Of a stretch of 64,000 bases of DNA, positions 9,249 to 18,116 are shown one piece after another. Each line of letters starts with the position of its first letter. Position 1 is the stretch's first letter. This DNA comes from Paucibacter sp. KCTC 42545 (GTDB taxonomy: Bacteria; Pseudomonadota; Gammaproteobacteria; Burkholderiales; Burkholderiaceae_C): the NCBI RefSeq assembly GCF_001477625.1, contig NZ_CP013692.1, positions 3,658,001-3,722,000 of the forward strand, given 5' to 3'. Under the pieces are notes generated by a model. It made no database searches. It was not told the origin of the DNA and saw nothing but the letters and a program-made list of their open reading frames with translations. The translations under genes were made by a program, and so were the position numbers.

Positions 9249-9680
9249 TCAGGCCGGCTGACTGGCCTTAAGCAGGCTTTCACAGCGCTGCTCATGCTGG
9301 CTGATCTCGGCCAGGGTGACTTCGATGTCGTCGAGCTGCTGCTCAAGTTGGCGGCGGTGCTGGCGCAGCACTTCGAGAAAGGCCTTGAGCTGCGGGGCGG
9401 CGCCGGTTTTGGCGTCGTACATATCCACCAGCTGCTTGATTTCCTGCAAGGTCAGGCCCAGGCGCTTGCCGCGCAGCGTCAGCTTGAGGCGGGTGCGGTC
9501 GCGGTGCGAATAGACCCGGTTGCGGCCCGAGCGAGTGGGCTCCAGCAGGCCCATGTCTTCGTAGAAACGAATCGCGCGCGGGGTGATGTCGAACTCAGCA
9601 GCCAGCTCGGTGATGGTGAATAAGCGCGCCTGACCTTCAGCAACACATGCAGCGGTGGCGGGGTTTGCGTTGGAAGTCAT
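9249..9680 (-). CDS. liuR: MerR-family transcriptional regulator, LiuR-like
   Basis: 143 residues from ATG 9680 (ATG 9707 would add nine residues but sits inside the palindromic operator, so the shorter start is preferred). The N-terminal winged helix is typical MerR (FTITELAAEFDITPRAIRFY, then GLLEPTRSGRNRVYSHRDR). A C-terminal coiled-coil dimerisation helix (about 85-135) follows. There is no cysteine cluster for metal sensing; the only Cys residues are isolated. This profile, and the TTGACGTTAACGTCAA palindrome beside it, match the LiuR branch, which controls branched-chain amino acid and acyl-CoA catabolism in proteobacteria. The same motif precedes icmF at 43982. It is divergent from the MBL hydrolase and abuts the stop of the sensor kinase. 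The MerR call is firm; LiuR is likely rather than proven. Confidence 0.82.
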   Translation of the reverse strand: MTSNANPATAACVAEGQARLFTITELAAEFDITPRAIRFYEDMGLLEPTRSGRNRVYSHRDRTRLKLTLRGKRLGLTLQEIKQLVDMYDAKTGAAPQLKAFLEVLRQHRRQLEQQLDDIEVTLAEISQHEQRCESLLKASQPA

Positions 9681-9706
9681 GGGATGCTGGCTAAACTGAG
9701 TGGACA

Positions 9707-9722
9707 TTGACGTTAACGTCAA
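9707..9722. promoter_or_regulatory. Perfect 16-bp palindrome, candidate LiuR operator
   Basis: TTGACGTTAACGTCAA is its own reverse complement and lies in the divergent region between the MerR gene and the MBL-fold hydrolase. It shares TGACGTT...AACGTCA with the 20-bp palindrome upstream of icmF (43982-44001). Position and symmetry fit autoregulation by the MerR dimer and control of the hydrolase. Confidence 0.8.
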
Positions 9723-9773
9723 CGGCAGTTTACCTGCCGCACAACAAGCCAACAGCGACAAGACAAGACCACC

Positions 9774-10832
9774 ATGGCCAATTCCCGCGAGTCCGAACTG
9801 CACTACCCCTTGGGCGATGCCCTGCCCGCCCCTGGTGCCACCCTGGAGCTGGCGCCCGGCGTGCGCTGGCTGCGCATGGGCCTGCCCTTTGCACTGGACC
9901 ACATCAATCTGTGGCTGCTGCGCGATGAAATCGACGGCCAAGCGGGCTGGACCATCGTCGACTGTGGCGTTGCCAATCCCGCCACGCAAGCGCTGTGGGA
10001 ACAGGTGTTCGCCAATGAGCTGGCGGGCCTGCCGGTGCTGCGCGTCATCGTCACCCACTTCCATCCCGACCACATCGGCCTGGCCGCCTGGCTGACCGAG
10101 AAATGGCAATGCCGCTTGTGGATCAGCGCGACCGATTTCCACTTGGCCCGGCTGGCCAGCGGCTCCACCGTGGGCATGGGCGGGCACAGCGCGGCGGCCT
10201 TCTTCGCCAGCCATGGCTTGGTCGATGAAGAGTCGCTGGCCAAAATCCGCGCTCGCAGCAGCTACTACCCCAGCATGGTGCCCAACGTGCCAGCCAGCTT
10301 CCGGCGCTTGATGAATGGCCTGCAGTTCCAGATCGGCGGGCACAACTGGCATTGCATCACCGGCTACGGCCACGCGCCCGAGCACATCAGCCTGCATTGC
10401 CCGGACTTGAGCCTGCTGATCTCCGGCGATATGGTGCTGCCGCGCATCTCCACCAATGTCAGCGTGGTGGATGTGGAGCCCGAGGCCGACCCGCTGACGC
10501 TCTACCTCGACTCGATCCGCCAGATGCTGACGCTGCCGGCCGACACCTTGGTGCTGCCCGCACATGGCAAGCCCTTCAGCGGCCTGCACGCCCGGGTGGA
10601 TCAATTGCTGGAGCACCACGACGAGCGCCTGGCCGATGTGATGCAGGCCTGTGCCGCCAAGCCCTGCCACGCGGCGGAACTGCTGGACTTGCTGTTCAAG
10701 CGCAAGCTCGATCTGCACCAGACCACCTTCGCCATGGGCGAGTCGGCGGCGCACTTGAATGCCTTGTGGTTGCAGGGCCGTCTGCAGCGCCGCCTGGATG
10801 CGGATGGCATTTACCGTTTCAGCACGAACTGA
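9774..10832 (+). CDS. MBL-fold metallo-hydrolase
   Basis: 352 residues with the metallo-beta-lactamase zinc motif HFHPDHIG (VIVTHFHPDHIGLAAWL), an upstream Asp strand (TIVDCGV), the later His in GYGHAPEHISLH, the Asp of LLISGDMVLPRIS and the His of LPAHGKPFSGLHARV. The fold therefore has a complete two-metal site. A C-terminal helical extension (about 270-352, QLLEHHDERLADVMQ...) is common in COG0491 members annotated as glyoxalase II-like or beta-lactamase-like 2. The substrate cannot be read from sequence. The divergent LiuR-like regulator and shared operator suggest a thioester or other step linked to branched-chain acyl-CoA breakdown. No strong ribosome site precedes ATG 9774. Confidence 0.9.
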   Translation: MANSRESELHYPLGDALPAPGATLELAPGVRWLRMGLPFALDHINLWLLRDEIDGQAGWTIVDCGVANPATQALWEQVFANELAGLPVLRVIVTHFHPDHIGLAAWLTEKWQCRLWISATDFHLARLASGSTVGMGGHSAAAFFASHGLVDEESLAKIRARSSYYPSMVPNVPASFRRLMNGLQFQIGGHNWHCITGYGHAPEHISLHCPDLSLLISGDMVLPRISTNVSVVDVEPEADPLTLYLDSIRQMLTLPADTLVLPAHGKPFSGLHARVDQLLEHHDERLADVMQACAAKPCHAAELLDLLFKRKLDLHQTTFAMGESAAHLNALWLQGRLQRRLDADGIYRFSTN

Positions 10833-11138
10833 GGCGCCAACCTTCAGCACAAAGCTGAATGGCAAAGTGCAGCCCAGAAGTAGTGCCGCCGCTGAGGCGT
10901 GAACCCCAGCGGCGGCATGCAGTCTTCTTCTTTGACGTTCCCGCAAGCAGGGCCTGACTGCAAAGGCCTGCTCACCTCCGATGACTTCAGCTTGTGAAGT
11001 CTCTCCAGCGCGTTGACAGCGTTGCCGCGCAGTTTGCACGCGAACGCGCCCTGGGGCAACCACCCCCAAAAGGGGGGGAATTGGAGGAAAAATGGAGGCG
11101 GGGGTCAGGCCTTGCCAGGCCCGACATGAGCGCAATGC
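10833..11138. other. 306-bp intergenic region between convergent genes
   Basis: There is no convincing coding sequence. It holds the hairpin at 10884-10917 and a small CCCCC-AAAA-GGGGG hairpin at 11063-11076. Nothing else is recognised. Confidence 0.7.
10884..10917. terminator. Strong hairpin after the MBL hydrolase
   Basis: An 11-bp perfect stem (TGCCGCCGCTG / CAGCGGCGGCA) with a 12-base loop lies 51 bp after the stop codon. There is no T-run, so it may act as a transcript-stabilising or Rho-assisted end rather than a classical terminator. Confidence 0.5.
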
Positions 11139-11975
11139 CTACTCGGCAATGATGGATTCTTCGCGCAGCTGAGCGCGTGCGCGCTCGAAGTCGGGCAAGA
11201 CCGAGGCCACCACCGCCCAGAAGCGCGGGCTGTGATTCATCTCGCGCAAATGCGCCAGCTCATGCGCCACCACATAGTCGATGATGGCCGGGCTGAAGTG
11301 GATCAAGCGCCAATTCAGGCGGATCGAACCATCGGCACTGGCGCTGCCCCAGCGGGTTTGCGCCGAACTCAGGCGCAGTGACGTCATCTGCACGCCCAAG
11401 GCCGCCGCGAAGTAGGCGCAGCGCGGCTCAAACAGCGCGCGCGCGCGCCGCTTCAGCCAGGCTTGCACGGCCTCGCGCACCTCGTCTTCGCTACTCAAGA
11501 CCGGCAGGTGCAAATGCAGCAGCTGCGCCGCTTCATCCAGATTCACACCGGCTTGCGCCGCGCCCAGCCGCAGGGTCAGGCGGGTGCCAAGGAAGTTCAG
11601 GCTGGCGCCGTCGCGCCACTCAATGCGCGCGGCTTCCACGCGCCGTGCGCGCTCGCGCTGCTCGACCAGCTTGCGCAAAATCCAGTCCGACTTCTGCACC
11701 AGGGCGCGTTCAATGTCTTCTTGCGGCAGCCAGCGCGGCGCGCTGACCCGCAAGCCTTCGGAGCCAACTACAAAGCCGATGCTGCGCCGGCGCGCGCGCT
11801 TGAGCTCATAGGCCACGCGCTGCTCGCCCAGGCGCAACTCGCGCTGCGCACGCGGGTTGGGCAAGTGCGGGGCGGCCGAAGCGGGAGCAGGAGCGGGCAC
11901 CGGCGTGCTCAAGACCTCAGGCCCGAACAAGGACAGCTGCGCATCCTGCAAGAGTTGGGCGAGGCGCTTGCGCAT
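11139..11975 (-). CDS. YgjP-type zinc metallopeptidase-like protein (M48-related, former DUF45)
   Basis: 278 residues from ATG 11975. The first 50 residues are a Pro/Ala linker. The family domain starts near the conserved YELKRARRRSIGFVVG and ends with QTRWGSASADGSIRLNWRL and the zinc-protease motif HELAHLREMNHSPRFW. This is HExxH with a third His six residues later, the layout of WrpP/YgjP-like peptidases. No signal peptide is visible, so it is cytoplasmic. Biological substrates of this family are poorly known. The gene is the last of a minus-strand run with plsC and gmhB, 16 bp downstream of plsC. Confidence 0.88.
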   Translation of the reverse strand: MRKRLAQLLQDAQLSLFGPEVLSTPVPAPAPASAAPHLPNPRAQRELRLGEQRVAYELKRARRRSIGFVVGSEGLRVSAPRWLPQEDIERALVQKSDWILRKLVEQRERARRVEAARIEWRDGASLNFLGTRLTLRLGAAQAGVNLDEAAQLLHLHLPVLSSEDEVREAVQAWLKRRARALFEPRCAYFAAALGVQMTSLRLSSAQTRWGSASADGSIRLNWRLIHFSPAIIDYVVAHELAHLREMNHSPRFWAVVASVLPDFERARAQLREESIIAE

Positions 11976-11991
11976 GCCGCTTGTCCTGCAC

Positions 11992-12798
11992 TCAGGCCTT
12001 TGCCTTTTCGGCCTTAGCAAGCCCTGCAGCGTCTGCAGACTCCGGGCCGTAGGCCTCGGGATCAAGGCGGCGCATTTCGGCCTCGATCCAAGTTTCCACC
12101 TCGCGCATCATCTCGCCGGGCTCGCGGCCGGCCGAGGGGATTTGCTTGCCGATGGAGATGTCCACCACGCCGGGGCGCAGCAAAAAGGTCTTGCGAGGCC
12201 AGCAGCGCGCGGCCGTGGCCGCGATGGGCACCACCGGCACGCCGGCCTCGATGGCCAAACGGGTGCCGCCGGTTTTGTACTCACCCTTTTTGCCGCGCGC
12301 GATGCGGGTGCCTTCCGGGAACATGATGACCCAGTGGCCCATCGCCGTCAGGCGCTTGCCCTGCTCGGCCACTTTGCTCCAGGCCTGGCTGCGCTTGCTG
12401 CGGTCAATGTGGATCATGTCCATGCGCGCCATGGCCCAGCCGAAAAAGGGCACGTACAGCAACTCGCGCTTGAACACATAGGCCAGCGGGTGCGTCATCA
12501 AGCCGGGGTAGGCAAAAGTCTCCCAGGTGCTTTGATGCTTGGAAAGCAGCACCACGCCCGAGGTGGTTTCGGCGGCGCTGGGCAGGTTGTGCTCACCCTG
12601 GATGCGCCACTGCACACCGCAGATATAGCGCGCGCCGTAGATCGACAAACGCAGCCAGCCCGCGCAGGCCCAGTAGACCGTGTTGCCGCGCGCGAAGATG
12701 GAAATCAACAAGACGGCGGTGGCCCAAGGGATCACCGTGACGATGAGGAACAACAGGAACAGAGCGGACCGCAGGGCGGACAAAAGGGTGGCAAGCAT
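11992..12798 (-). CDS. plsC: 1-acyl-sn-glycerol-3-phosphate acyltransferase
   Basis: 268 residues from ATG 12798, four bases after the gmhB-like stop, with GGAG upstream. A membrane helix occupies about residues 5-32. The LPLAT domain follows with LLSKHQSTWETF (block I, here HX4E where most PlsC have HX4D), the PFFGWAMARMDMIHIDR block, FPEGTRIARG (block III) and the GVPVVPIA block IV. It acylates lysophosphatidic acid to phosphatidic acid at the inner membrane, the second acylation of phospholipid synthesis. As far as I recall, the HX4E form is seen in other betaproteobacterial homologues, so it should not be read as inactivation. It is co-transcribed with gmhB and, upstream, glyQS. Confidence 0.92.
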   Translation of the reverse strand: MLATLLSALRSALFLLFLIVTVIPWATAVLLISIFARGNTVYWACAGWLRLSIYGARYICGVQWRIQGEHNLPSAAETTSGVVLLSKHQSTWETFAYPGLMTHPLAYVFKRELLYVPFFGWAMARMDMIHIDRSKRSQAWSKVAEQGKRLTAMGHWVIMFPEGTRIARGKKGEYKTGGTRLAIEAGVPVVPIAATAARCWPRKTFLLRPGVVDISIGKQIPSAGREPGEMMREVETWIEAEMRRLDPEAYGPESADAAGLAKAEKAKA

Positions 12799-12802
12799 TA
12801 AC

Positions 12803-13459
12803 TCAGGTCTCCGGGCCGCTATCGGCTTGTGCTGCATGGTCACCGCGGGCATCGGCCTTGCTGCGGCGTTCTTGTTGGATCAGGCCTTCGGCAAAGGCAC
12901 TCAAATTGACGTGCACCTTGGTGCCGGGCACTTGCGCGGCCAGAGCGGCGAACTGCTCGTCGCTCAGATTGCCCAGCCGTTCGCTACGCACCAGATGCGG
13001 CATGCATCCCGCCGCCTGCGCGGTTTGCAAATCACCGAGGCTGGCGCCCACCATATGCACGGTGGCCAGGTCCACGCCGAAGCGCTCGCCAATCTGCAGG
13101 ACCAGTCCCGGCAGGGGCTTACGACAGTCGCAGCCCTCTTCCGGCGTATGCGGGCAGAAGAAGGCGGCGGATAAGCGCCCGCCCTTCTCCGCCAGCATTT
13201 GATTGAGGCGGATGTGAATCGCATTGAGCGAAGCCATGTCCAGCAAACCGCGGCCAATGCCGGGCTGATTGGTGGCCATCACGACCTGCCAGCCGGCCTG
13301 GTTGAGCCGCGCCACCGCCTCCAGCGCCCCTGGCAGGGGCTGCAATTCCTCGATCGACTTGACGTGGTCGTCGCGGTACTGGTTGATCGTCCCGTCACGC
13401 CCCAGGATGACCAGCTTGACGGGATGGTGGTGGGTGTTGTGGTCGGAGCGAATCGGCAT
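12803..13459 (-). CDS. gmhB: GmhB-like HAD protein missing two catalytic aspartates
   Basis: 218 residues with the HAD-superfamily histidinol/heptose-bisphosphatase fold. The zinc loop is intact (Cys102, His104, Cys110, Cys112 in CPHTPEEGCDCRKP), as are the MATNQPGIGRG motif II region and Lys of CRKP. However, motif I reads LVILGRDGTIN: the nucleophile Asp is Gly20, with only Asp22 kept. Motif IV reads VGASLGD, Ala139 replacing the first metal-binding Asp of GDSxxD. True GmhB removes the C7 phosphate of heptose-1,7-bisphosphate for LPS heptose. This copy should be impaired unless chemistry is shifted, or it may be a lineage variant with another role. A long charged C-terminal tail (about 195-218) is unusual. 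It is 21 bp after glyS. Confidence 0.8.
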   Translation of the reverse strand: MPIRSDHNTHHHPVKLVILGRDGTINQYRDDHVKSIEELQPLPGALEAVARLNQAGWQVVMATNQPGIGRGLLDMASLNAIHIRLNQMLAEKGGRLSAAFFCPHTPEEGCDCRKPLPGLVLQIGERFGVDLATVHMVGASLGDLQTAQAAGCMPHLVRSERLGNLSDEQFAALAAQVPGTKVHVNLSAFAEGLIQQERRSKADARGDHAAQADSGPET

Positions 13460-13480
13460 GGGCTTGGCTCAAGGTTCGGT

Positions 13481-15589
13481 TTAGACCGCCAGGCGGGCCA
13501 GATCGGCCACCCGGTTCATCGCCTCGTGCAGGCTCTTCAACAAGCCCAGACGGTTGGCGCGCAGGGCGGCATCTTCGGCATTCACCATCACGCCGTCGAA
13601 GAAGGCATCGACCGGGCCACGCAAGGAAGCCAGCGCGCTCAAGGAGGCGGTGAAGTCGCCCTGGGTAAACAGCTGATCGGCTTGCGGGCCGACCTTGGCC
13701 AGCGCCGCAGCCAGGCCCTGCTCGGCCGCTTCTTGCAGCAAAGCCGGGTTGATGCTGGCCGTGACCGGCTCTTCGCTCTTCTTCAAGATATTGCCGATGC
13801 GCTTATTGGCCGCAGCCAGCGCGGCCGCTTCGGGCAAGGCGGCAAAAGCACGCACCGCCGCCAGGCGCTGGCTGATATCACCCAGGCTTTGCGGGCGCAG
13901 GGCCAGCACGGCGTCCACTTCCTGGGCGCTGTAGCCTTGCTCGCGCAGGCTGCCGGAGAGGCGGTCGAAGATGAAGTCAGACAGGGGCGCGGCAGGATTC
14001 TGAATCAGCGCACCGAAGGCCGGCACGGCCGCAGCGATCAGCGCGTCCAGGCTCAGCGTGCCAGCGCGCTCGCTGAGCATGCGCACCAGGCCCAGGGCAT
14101 GGCGGCGCAGCGCAAACGGGTCTTTATCGCCGGTGGGCAACTGGCCAATGCCGAACATGCCAACCAGGGTTTCCAGCTTGTCGGCCATGGCCACCACCAG
14201 GCCGGCCTCATTGCGCGGCAGGGCGTCGCCAGCGAAGCGCGGCTTGTAATGGTCTTCAATGGCCATGGCCACCGCATCGCCCAGCCCATCGTGGCGGGCG
14301 TAGTAGCCACCCATGATGCCTTGCAGTTCGGGAAACTCGCCGACCATATCGGTCAGCAAATCGGCCTTGGCCAGATGAGCGGCTTGGTCGACTTGGGCGC
14401 TCAGCTCGGCCCCGCCCAACAAGGCGGCAATCGCCTTGGCGATGGCGCGCACGCGCTCAACCCGCTCGCCCTGCGTGCCCAGCTTGCCGTGATAAACCAC
14501 CTTGGCAAGACCTGACACCCGCTCGGCCAGCGACTTCTTGCGGTCTTGGTCGAAGAAGAATTTGGCGTCCGACAAACGTGGGCGCACCACCCGCTCATTG
14601 CCGCCGATCACGGCCGAGGCGTCGGCCGGGCTGATATTGGAAACGACCAGGAATTTATGCGTCAGCTTGCCTGCGGCGTCCAGCAGGGGGAAGTACTTCT
14701 GATTCGCCTTCATGGTCAGAATCAGGCATTCCTGCGGCACCGCCAGGAACTCGGGCTCAAACTCGCAAGTCAGCACATTGGGGCGCTCGACCAAAGAATT
14801 CACCTCGTCCAGCAAGGCCTCGTCCTCAATCGGGCTCAAGCCTTGGACGGCTGCCGCCGCATTGAGCTGGCGCACGATTTCGGCACGGCGCTCGGCATAG
14901 CTGGCGATCACGGCGCCCTGCTCGCGCAGCTGAGTGGCGTAGCTGTCGGCGCTCTCGACCGTGATGCGCTCGACCTGCGCCTCAAAGCGGTGGCCGCGGG
15001 TCTCGCGCCCGGCCGTCAAGCCCAGGGCTTGCAGCGGCACGAGTTCGCTGCCGTGCAGCGCCACCAGGCCATGGGCGGGGCGCACAAACTTCACATCGCT
15101 CCAGCCGTCGGCCAGCTGATAAGTCATCACCTTGGGGATGGGCAGCTTGGCCAGCGCTTCGTCCAAGGCTTTTTGCGCGCCTTCGGCCAGCGTGGCGCCG
15201 GCCTGAATGCTGTCCAGGAACAAGGCCTCAGCCTTGCCATCGGGTGCGCGCTTGAGTTGAGCCACGGCGCTGGCGTCCAGGCCCATGCCGCCCAGGCGTT
15301 TCAGCAGGGCTTGGGTGGGCTGGCCGTCTTTGTCCAGAGCCACGCTCACCGGCATCAGCTTTTGCTGCACGGCACGGTCGGCGGCCTTGGCGGCCACATG
15401 CGTCAGGTGCAGGCCAAGGCGGCGCGGCGAGGCGAACGAAGTGGCCACGGCGTCGGCCGCAGCCAGGCCTTGGGCCTTGAGGCTGTCCACCAGCACTTGG
15501 GTGAAGGCCTCGCCCAGCTTCTTGAGCGCCTTGGGGGGCAGCTCTTCAACAAACAGTTCAATCAGGAGGTTCTTGGAATTGGCACTCAT
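13481..15589 (-). CDS. glyS: Glycyl-tRNA synthetase beta subunit
   Basis: 702 residues, normal for GlyRS beta. It opens with LLIELFVEELPPKALKKLGE, the family N-terminal signature, and contains VVSNISPADASAVIGGNERVVRPRLSDAKFFFDQD, the strongly conserved mid-protein HD-like region. The C-terminal anticodon-binding/DALR-type helical domain is near 580-690. The beta subunit binds tRNA-Gly, while the alpha subunit holds the aminoacylation site; the enzyme is an alpha2beta2 tetramer. The start is two bases after the glyQ stop, so expression is coupled. Confidence 0.98.
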   Translation of the reverse strand: MSANSKNLLIELFVEELPPKALKKLGEAFTQVLVDSLKAQGLAAADAVATSFASPRRLGLHLTHVAAKAADRAVQQKLMPVSVALDKDGQPTQALLKRLGGMGLDASAVAQLKRAPDGKAEALFLDSIQAGATLAEGAQKALDEALAKLPIPKVMTYQLADGWSDVKFVRPAHGLVALHGSELVPLQALGLTAGRETRGHRFEAQVERITVESADSYATQLREQGAVIASYAERRAEIVRQLNAAAAVQGLSPIEDEALLDEVNSLVERPNVLTCEFEPEFLAVPQECLILTMKANQKYFPLLDAAGKLTHKFLVVSNISPADASAVIGGNERVVRPRLSDAKFFFDQDRKKSLAERVSGLAKVVYHGKLGTQGERVERVRAIAKAIAALLGGAELSAQVDQAAHLAKADLLTDMVGEFPELQGIMGGYYARHDGLGDAVAMAIEDHYKPRFAGDALPRNEAGLVVAMADKLETLVGMFGIGQLPTGDKDPFALRRHALGLVRMLSERAGTLSLDALIAAAVPAFGALIQNPAAPLSDFIFDRLSGSLREQGYSAQEVDAVLALRPQSLGDISQRLAAVRAFAALPEAAALAAANKRIGNILKKSEEPVTASINPALLQEAAEQGLAAALAKVGPQADQLFTQGDFTASLSALASLRGPVDAFFDGVMVNAEDAALRANRLGLLKSLHEAMNRVADLARLAV

Positions 15590-15591
15590 GC

Positions 15592-16536
15592 TCAGGCTGC
15601 CTTCGTCTTCTTGTTCTCGATCTGGGCCAGGACTTCCTCGCCCCAGGCCTTGGGCGCCATCGGGAAGCCCAGGCGGGCACGGCTGTCCAGATAGCTTTGC
15701 GCCACGGCGCGGGCCAGATTGCGGATGCGGCCGATGTAGGCAGCCCGCTCGGTCACGCTGATGGCACCGCGCGCATCCAGCAGATTGAAGCTATGGCCGG
15801 CCTTGAGCAATTGCTCGTAGGCCGGCAGGGCCAGGGCCTGCTCCATCAAATGCTTGCTTTGCTTCTCATGCGCAGCAAAAGCGGTCAGCAGGAAGTCGAC
15901 GTCACTGTGCTCAAAGTTATAGGTCGATTGCTCGACCTCGTTCTGGTGGAACACATCGCCGTACTTGATGTCCGGCGCACCGTCCTTGCCTTCGACATAG
16001 ACCAGGTCGTAGACCGACTCCACGCCTTGCAGATACATGGCCAGGCGCTCCAGGCCGTAGGTGATCTCGCCGGTGATGGGCTTGCAATCAATCCCGCCGA
16101 CTTGCTGGAAGTAAGTGAACTGCGTCACCTCCATGCCATTGAGCCAGACCTCCCAGCCCAGGCCCCAGCAACCCAGGGTCGGGTTTTCCCAATCGTCCTC
16201 GACGAAGCGCACATCGTTCTTCTTCAGATCGAAGCCCAGGGCTTCAAGCGAGCCCAGATACAGCTCCAAGATATTGGCCGGTGCCGGCTTGAGCACGACC
16301 TGGTACTGGTAGTAATGCTGCAGGCGGTTGGGGTTCTCGCCGTAGCGGCCGTCCTTGGGGCGGCGGCTGGGCTGAACGTAGGCGGCCTTCCAGGGCTCTG
16401 GGCCCAGGGCGCGCAAAAACGTGGCGGTGTGGCTGGTGCCGGCGCCGACTTCCATATCGTAGGGCTGCAAGAGCGCGCAGCCCTGTTTGGACCAATAGTC
16501 CTGCAGGGTCAGAATGATTTGCTGGAAGCTCAGCAT
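15592..16536 (-). CDS. glyQ: Glycyl-tRNA synthetase alpha subunit
   Basis: 314 residues from ATG 16536, chosen because [20 protein letters not shown] is the usual N-terminus. Class II synthetase features include the invariant blocks [40 protein letters not shown] and [19 protein letters not shown], with motif 3 region [13 protein letters not shown]. It catalyses glycine activation and transfer together with GlyS. It sits 83 bp downstream of lnt on the same strand. Length and composition are normal. Confidence 0.98.
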   Translation of the reverse strand: MLSFQQIILTLQDYWSKQGCALLQPYDMEVGAGTSHTATFLRALGPEPWKAAYVQPSRRPKDGRYGENPNRLQHYYQYQVVLKPAPANILELYLGSLEALGFDLKKNDVRFVEDDWENPTLGCWGLGWEVWLNGMEVTQFTYFQQVGGIDCKPITGEITYGLERLAMYLQGVESVYDLVYVEGKDGAPDIKYGDVFHQNEVEQSTYNFEHSDVDFLLTAFAAHEKQSKHLMEQALALPAYEQLLKAGHSFNLLDARGAISVTERAAYIGRIRNLARAVAQSYLDSRARLGFPMAPKAWGEEVLAQIENKKTKAA

Positions 16537-16619
16537 GGGCTTGAGGGCACAAAGGCCGGTAAAAGACAAAAAGATGATGGCCGCGCGACACAGGCCGACG
16601 CGTCCGACTGAGGGCGATT

Positions 16620-18116
16620 CTACGAGGCCAGCTTGGCCCGGCGTCGAGCCCAGGCTGCGGGCAGCAAGACCAGGGCCACAGCCGCCCACAAGGGCGCCAG
16701 CCCCCAGGCCTGCAGCCAGCGGGCATAAGGCGTGCTGCCGCTGCGGCCGTCCACCGTCACCTCCAGCACGCCGCGCGTGGCCGGCGCCAGGCGCGCCGTC
16801 ACTTCGCCGCGATGGTTCAGGGCCGCCGTGGCGCCGGTGTTGGTGGCGCGAATGAAGGGGCGCTGGAACTCCAGCGCACGCATTTGCGAGAACTGCAGAT
16901 GCTGGTCTTGCACCATGCGCGTACCGAACCAGGCCAGATTGCTGACGTTGACCAGCACCGTGGCCGCATCGGGCCCGTTCATGCTGGCCACAAAGTCCTC
17001 GCCGAACAAGTCTTCGTAGCAGATCAAGGGCCGCAGGCGCTGGCCGGCCACCGCAAAGGCCTGCTGGTGCTGGCCGCGCATCTGGTCATCCATGGGGATG
17101 CCCATCAGCTTGACGAACCAGTGGAAGCCGTAGGGGATGAACTCGCCAAACGGCAGCAGATGGCGCTTGCCGTAGTCGTAAGCCTGGTCGCCACCAAACG
17201 CCAGCAAGGAGTTGGTGTAGCCGCTAGCGTCGTCGCCCAAAAACGTGCCCAGCAAGAGCGGCCGCTGGCGTGCGGCAGCGTCCAGGCGCTGCACATATTC
17301 GCCCTGCAGATAGGCCACCGGCACGGGCGCCACCGACTCCGGCGTGATCACCACCTGGCCGCGTGCGGATTCGATCTGCTGCGCCAGTTGATCCAGATTG
17401 GCGTCGATCAAGGCCTGATCAAATTTCTGATCTTGCGGCACATTGGGCTGCAGCAAGCTGGCATTCAGCGTGCCGGTGCTGACGGTGAAGTCATGCGGCA
17501 ACAAAAAGGGGCCGAAGGCGGCAAGATTCAAGCTCAGCACCGCCAAGCGCCATTGCTTCTTGCCTGCCACCACCAAGCTGAAGGCCATCAGCGCCGCCAG
17601 CGCCGAAATGCCGTAGACACCCAGCCAAGGCGCCCAGGCCGACAGCGGCCCCGCCGTGTGCGCATAGCCGCTGGCAATCCAAGGGAAACCGCCGAAGAAA
17701 GTGGCGCGCGCCAACTCGGCCAAGGCCCAGCAGGCCGACCAGATTGCCATGCGCCAGCCCCAACCCGAACCCCGGCTCAACCAAGCCGCCAGGGCGAGGG
17801 CCGCGGCGTAATAGCTCGCCAGGAACAGCGCCAGCAGCAACACGGCCAAGGCCGCCAGCAGCCAGGGAATGTGGCCGAACTGATGCATGCTGATGTGCAG
17901 CCACCACAGGCCGCTGCTGAGCCAGCCCAGGCCAAAGCTCAGGCCCAGCACCGCAGCACGGCGTGGCGGCGCGTCCAGCGCCAGCCAGGCCAAGCCGGCA
18001 AGCGCCAGAATTTGCGCCCACCAGGCGTAAGTGGGCGCGAACGCGGCCGTGTGCAGCAGGCCCAGCAACAGCGCTGGCAGCGCGGCGGCTGGCCAAGACA
18101 GGCCTTTCAAGCCCAT
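16620..18116 (-). CDS. lnt: Apolipoprotein N-acyltransferase
   Basis: 498 residues. The first 200 residues hold about six membrane helices, and a final helix is near 470-490. Between them is the periplasmic nitrilase-fold domain with the triad Glu in [11 protein letters not shown], Lys in [16 protein letters not shown] and Cys in [11 protein letters not shown]. It transfers an acyl chain from phospholipid to the N-terminal cysteine of diacylglyceryl lipoproteins, the last step of lipoprotein maturation. ATG 18116 overlaps the corC stop (ATGA), as in the conserved ybeX-lnt arrangement. A user of this pathway in the window is the lipoprotein at 57891. Confidence 0.97.
   Translation of the reverse strand: MGLKGLSWPAAALPALLLGLLHTAAFAPTYAWWAQILALAGLAWLALDAPPRRAAVLGLSFGLGWLSSGLWWLHISMHQFGHIPWLLAALAVLLLALFLASYYAAALALAAWLSRGSGWGWRMAIWSACWALAELARATFFGGFPWIASGYAHTAGPLSAWAPWLGVYGISALAALMAFSLVVAGKKQWRLAVLSLNLAAFGPFLLPHDFTVSTGTLNASLLQPNVPQDQKFDQALIDANLDQLAQQIESARGQVVITPESVAPVPVAYLQGEYVQRLDAAARQRPLLLGTFLGDDASGYTNSLLAFGGDQAYDYGKRHLLPFGEFIPYGFHWFVKLMGIPMDDQMRGQHQQAFAVAGQRLRPLICYEDLFGEDFVASMNGPDAATVLVNVSNLAWFGTRMVQDQHLQFSQMRALEFQRPFIRATNTGATAALNHRGEVTARLAPATRGVLEVTVDGRSGSTPYARWLQAWGLAPLWAAVALVLLPAAWARRRAKLAS

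Noticed and set aside
11992..12798. PlsC inactivated by HX4E in place of HX4D
   Set aside because: The other acyltransferase blocks are intact, Glu can keep the charge relay, and I recall the same form in related betaproteobacterial enzymes.
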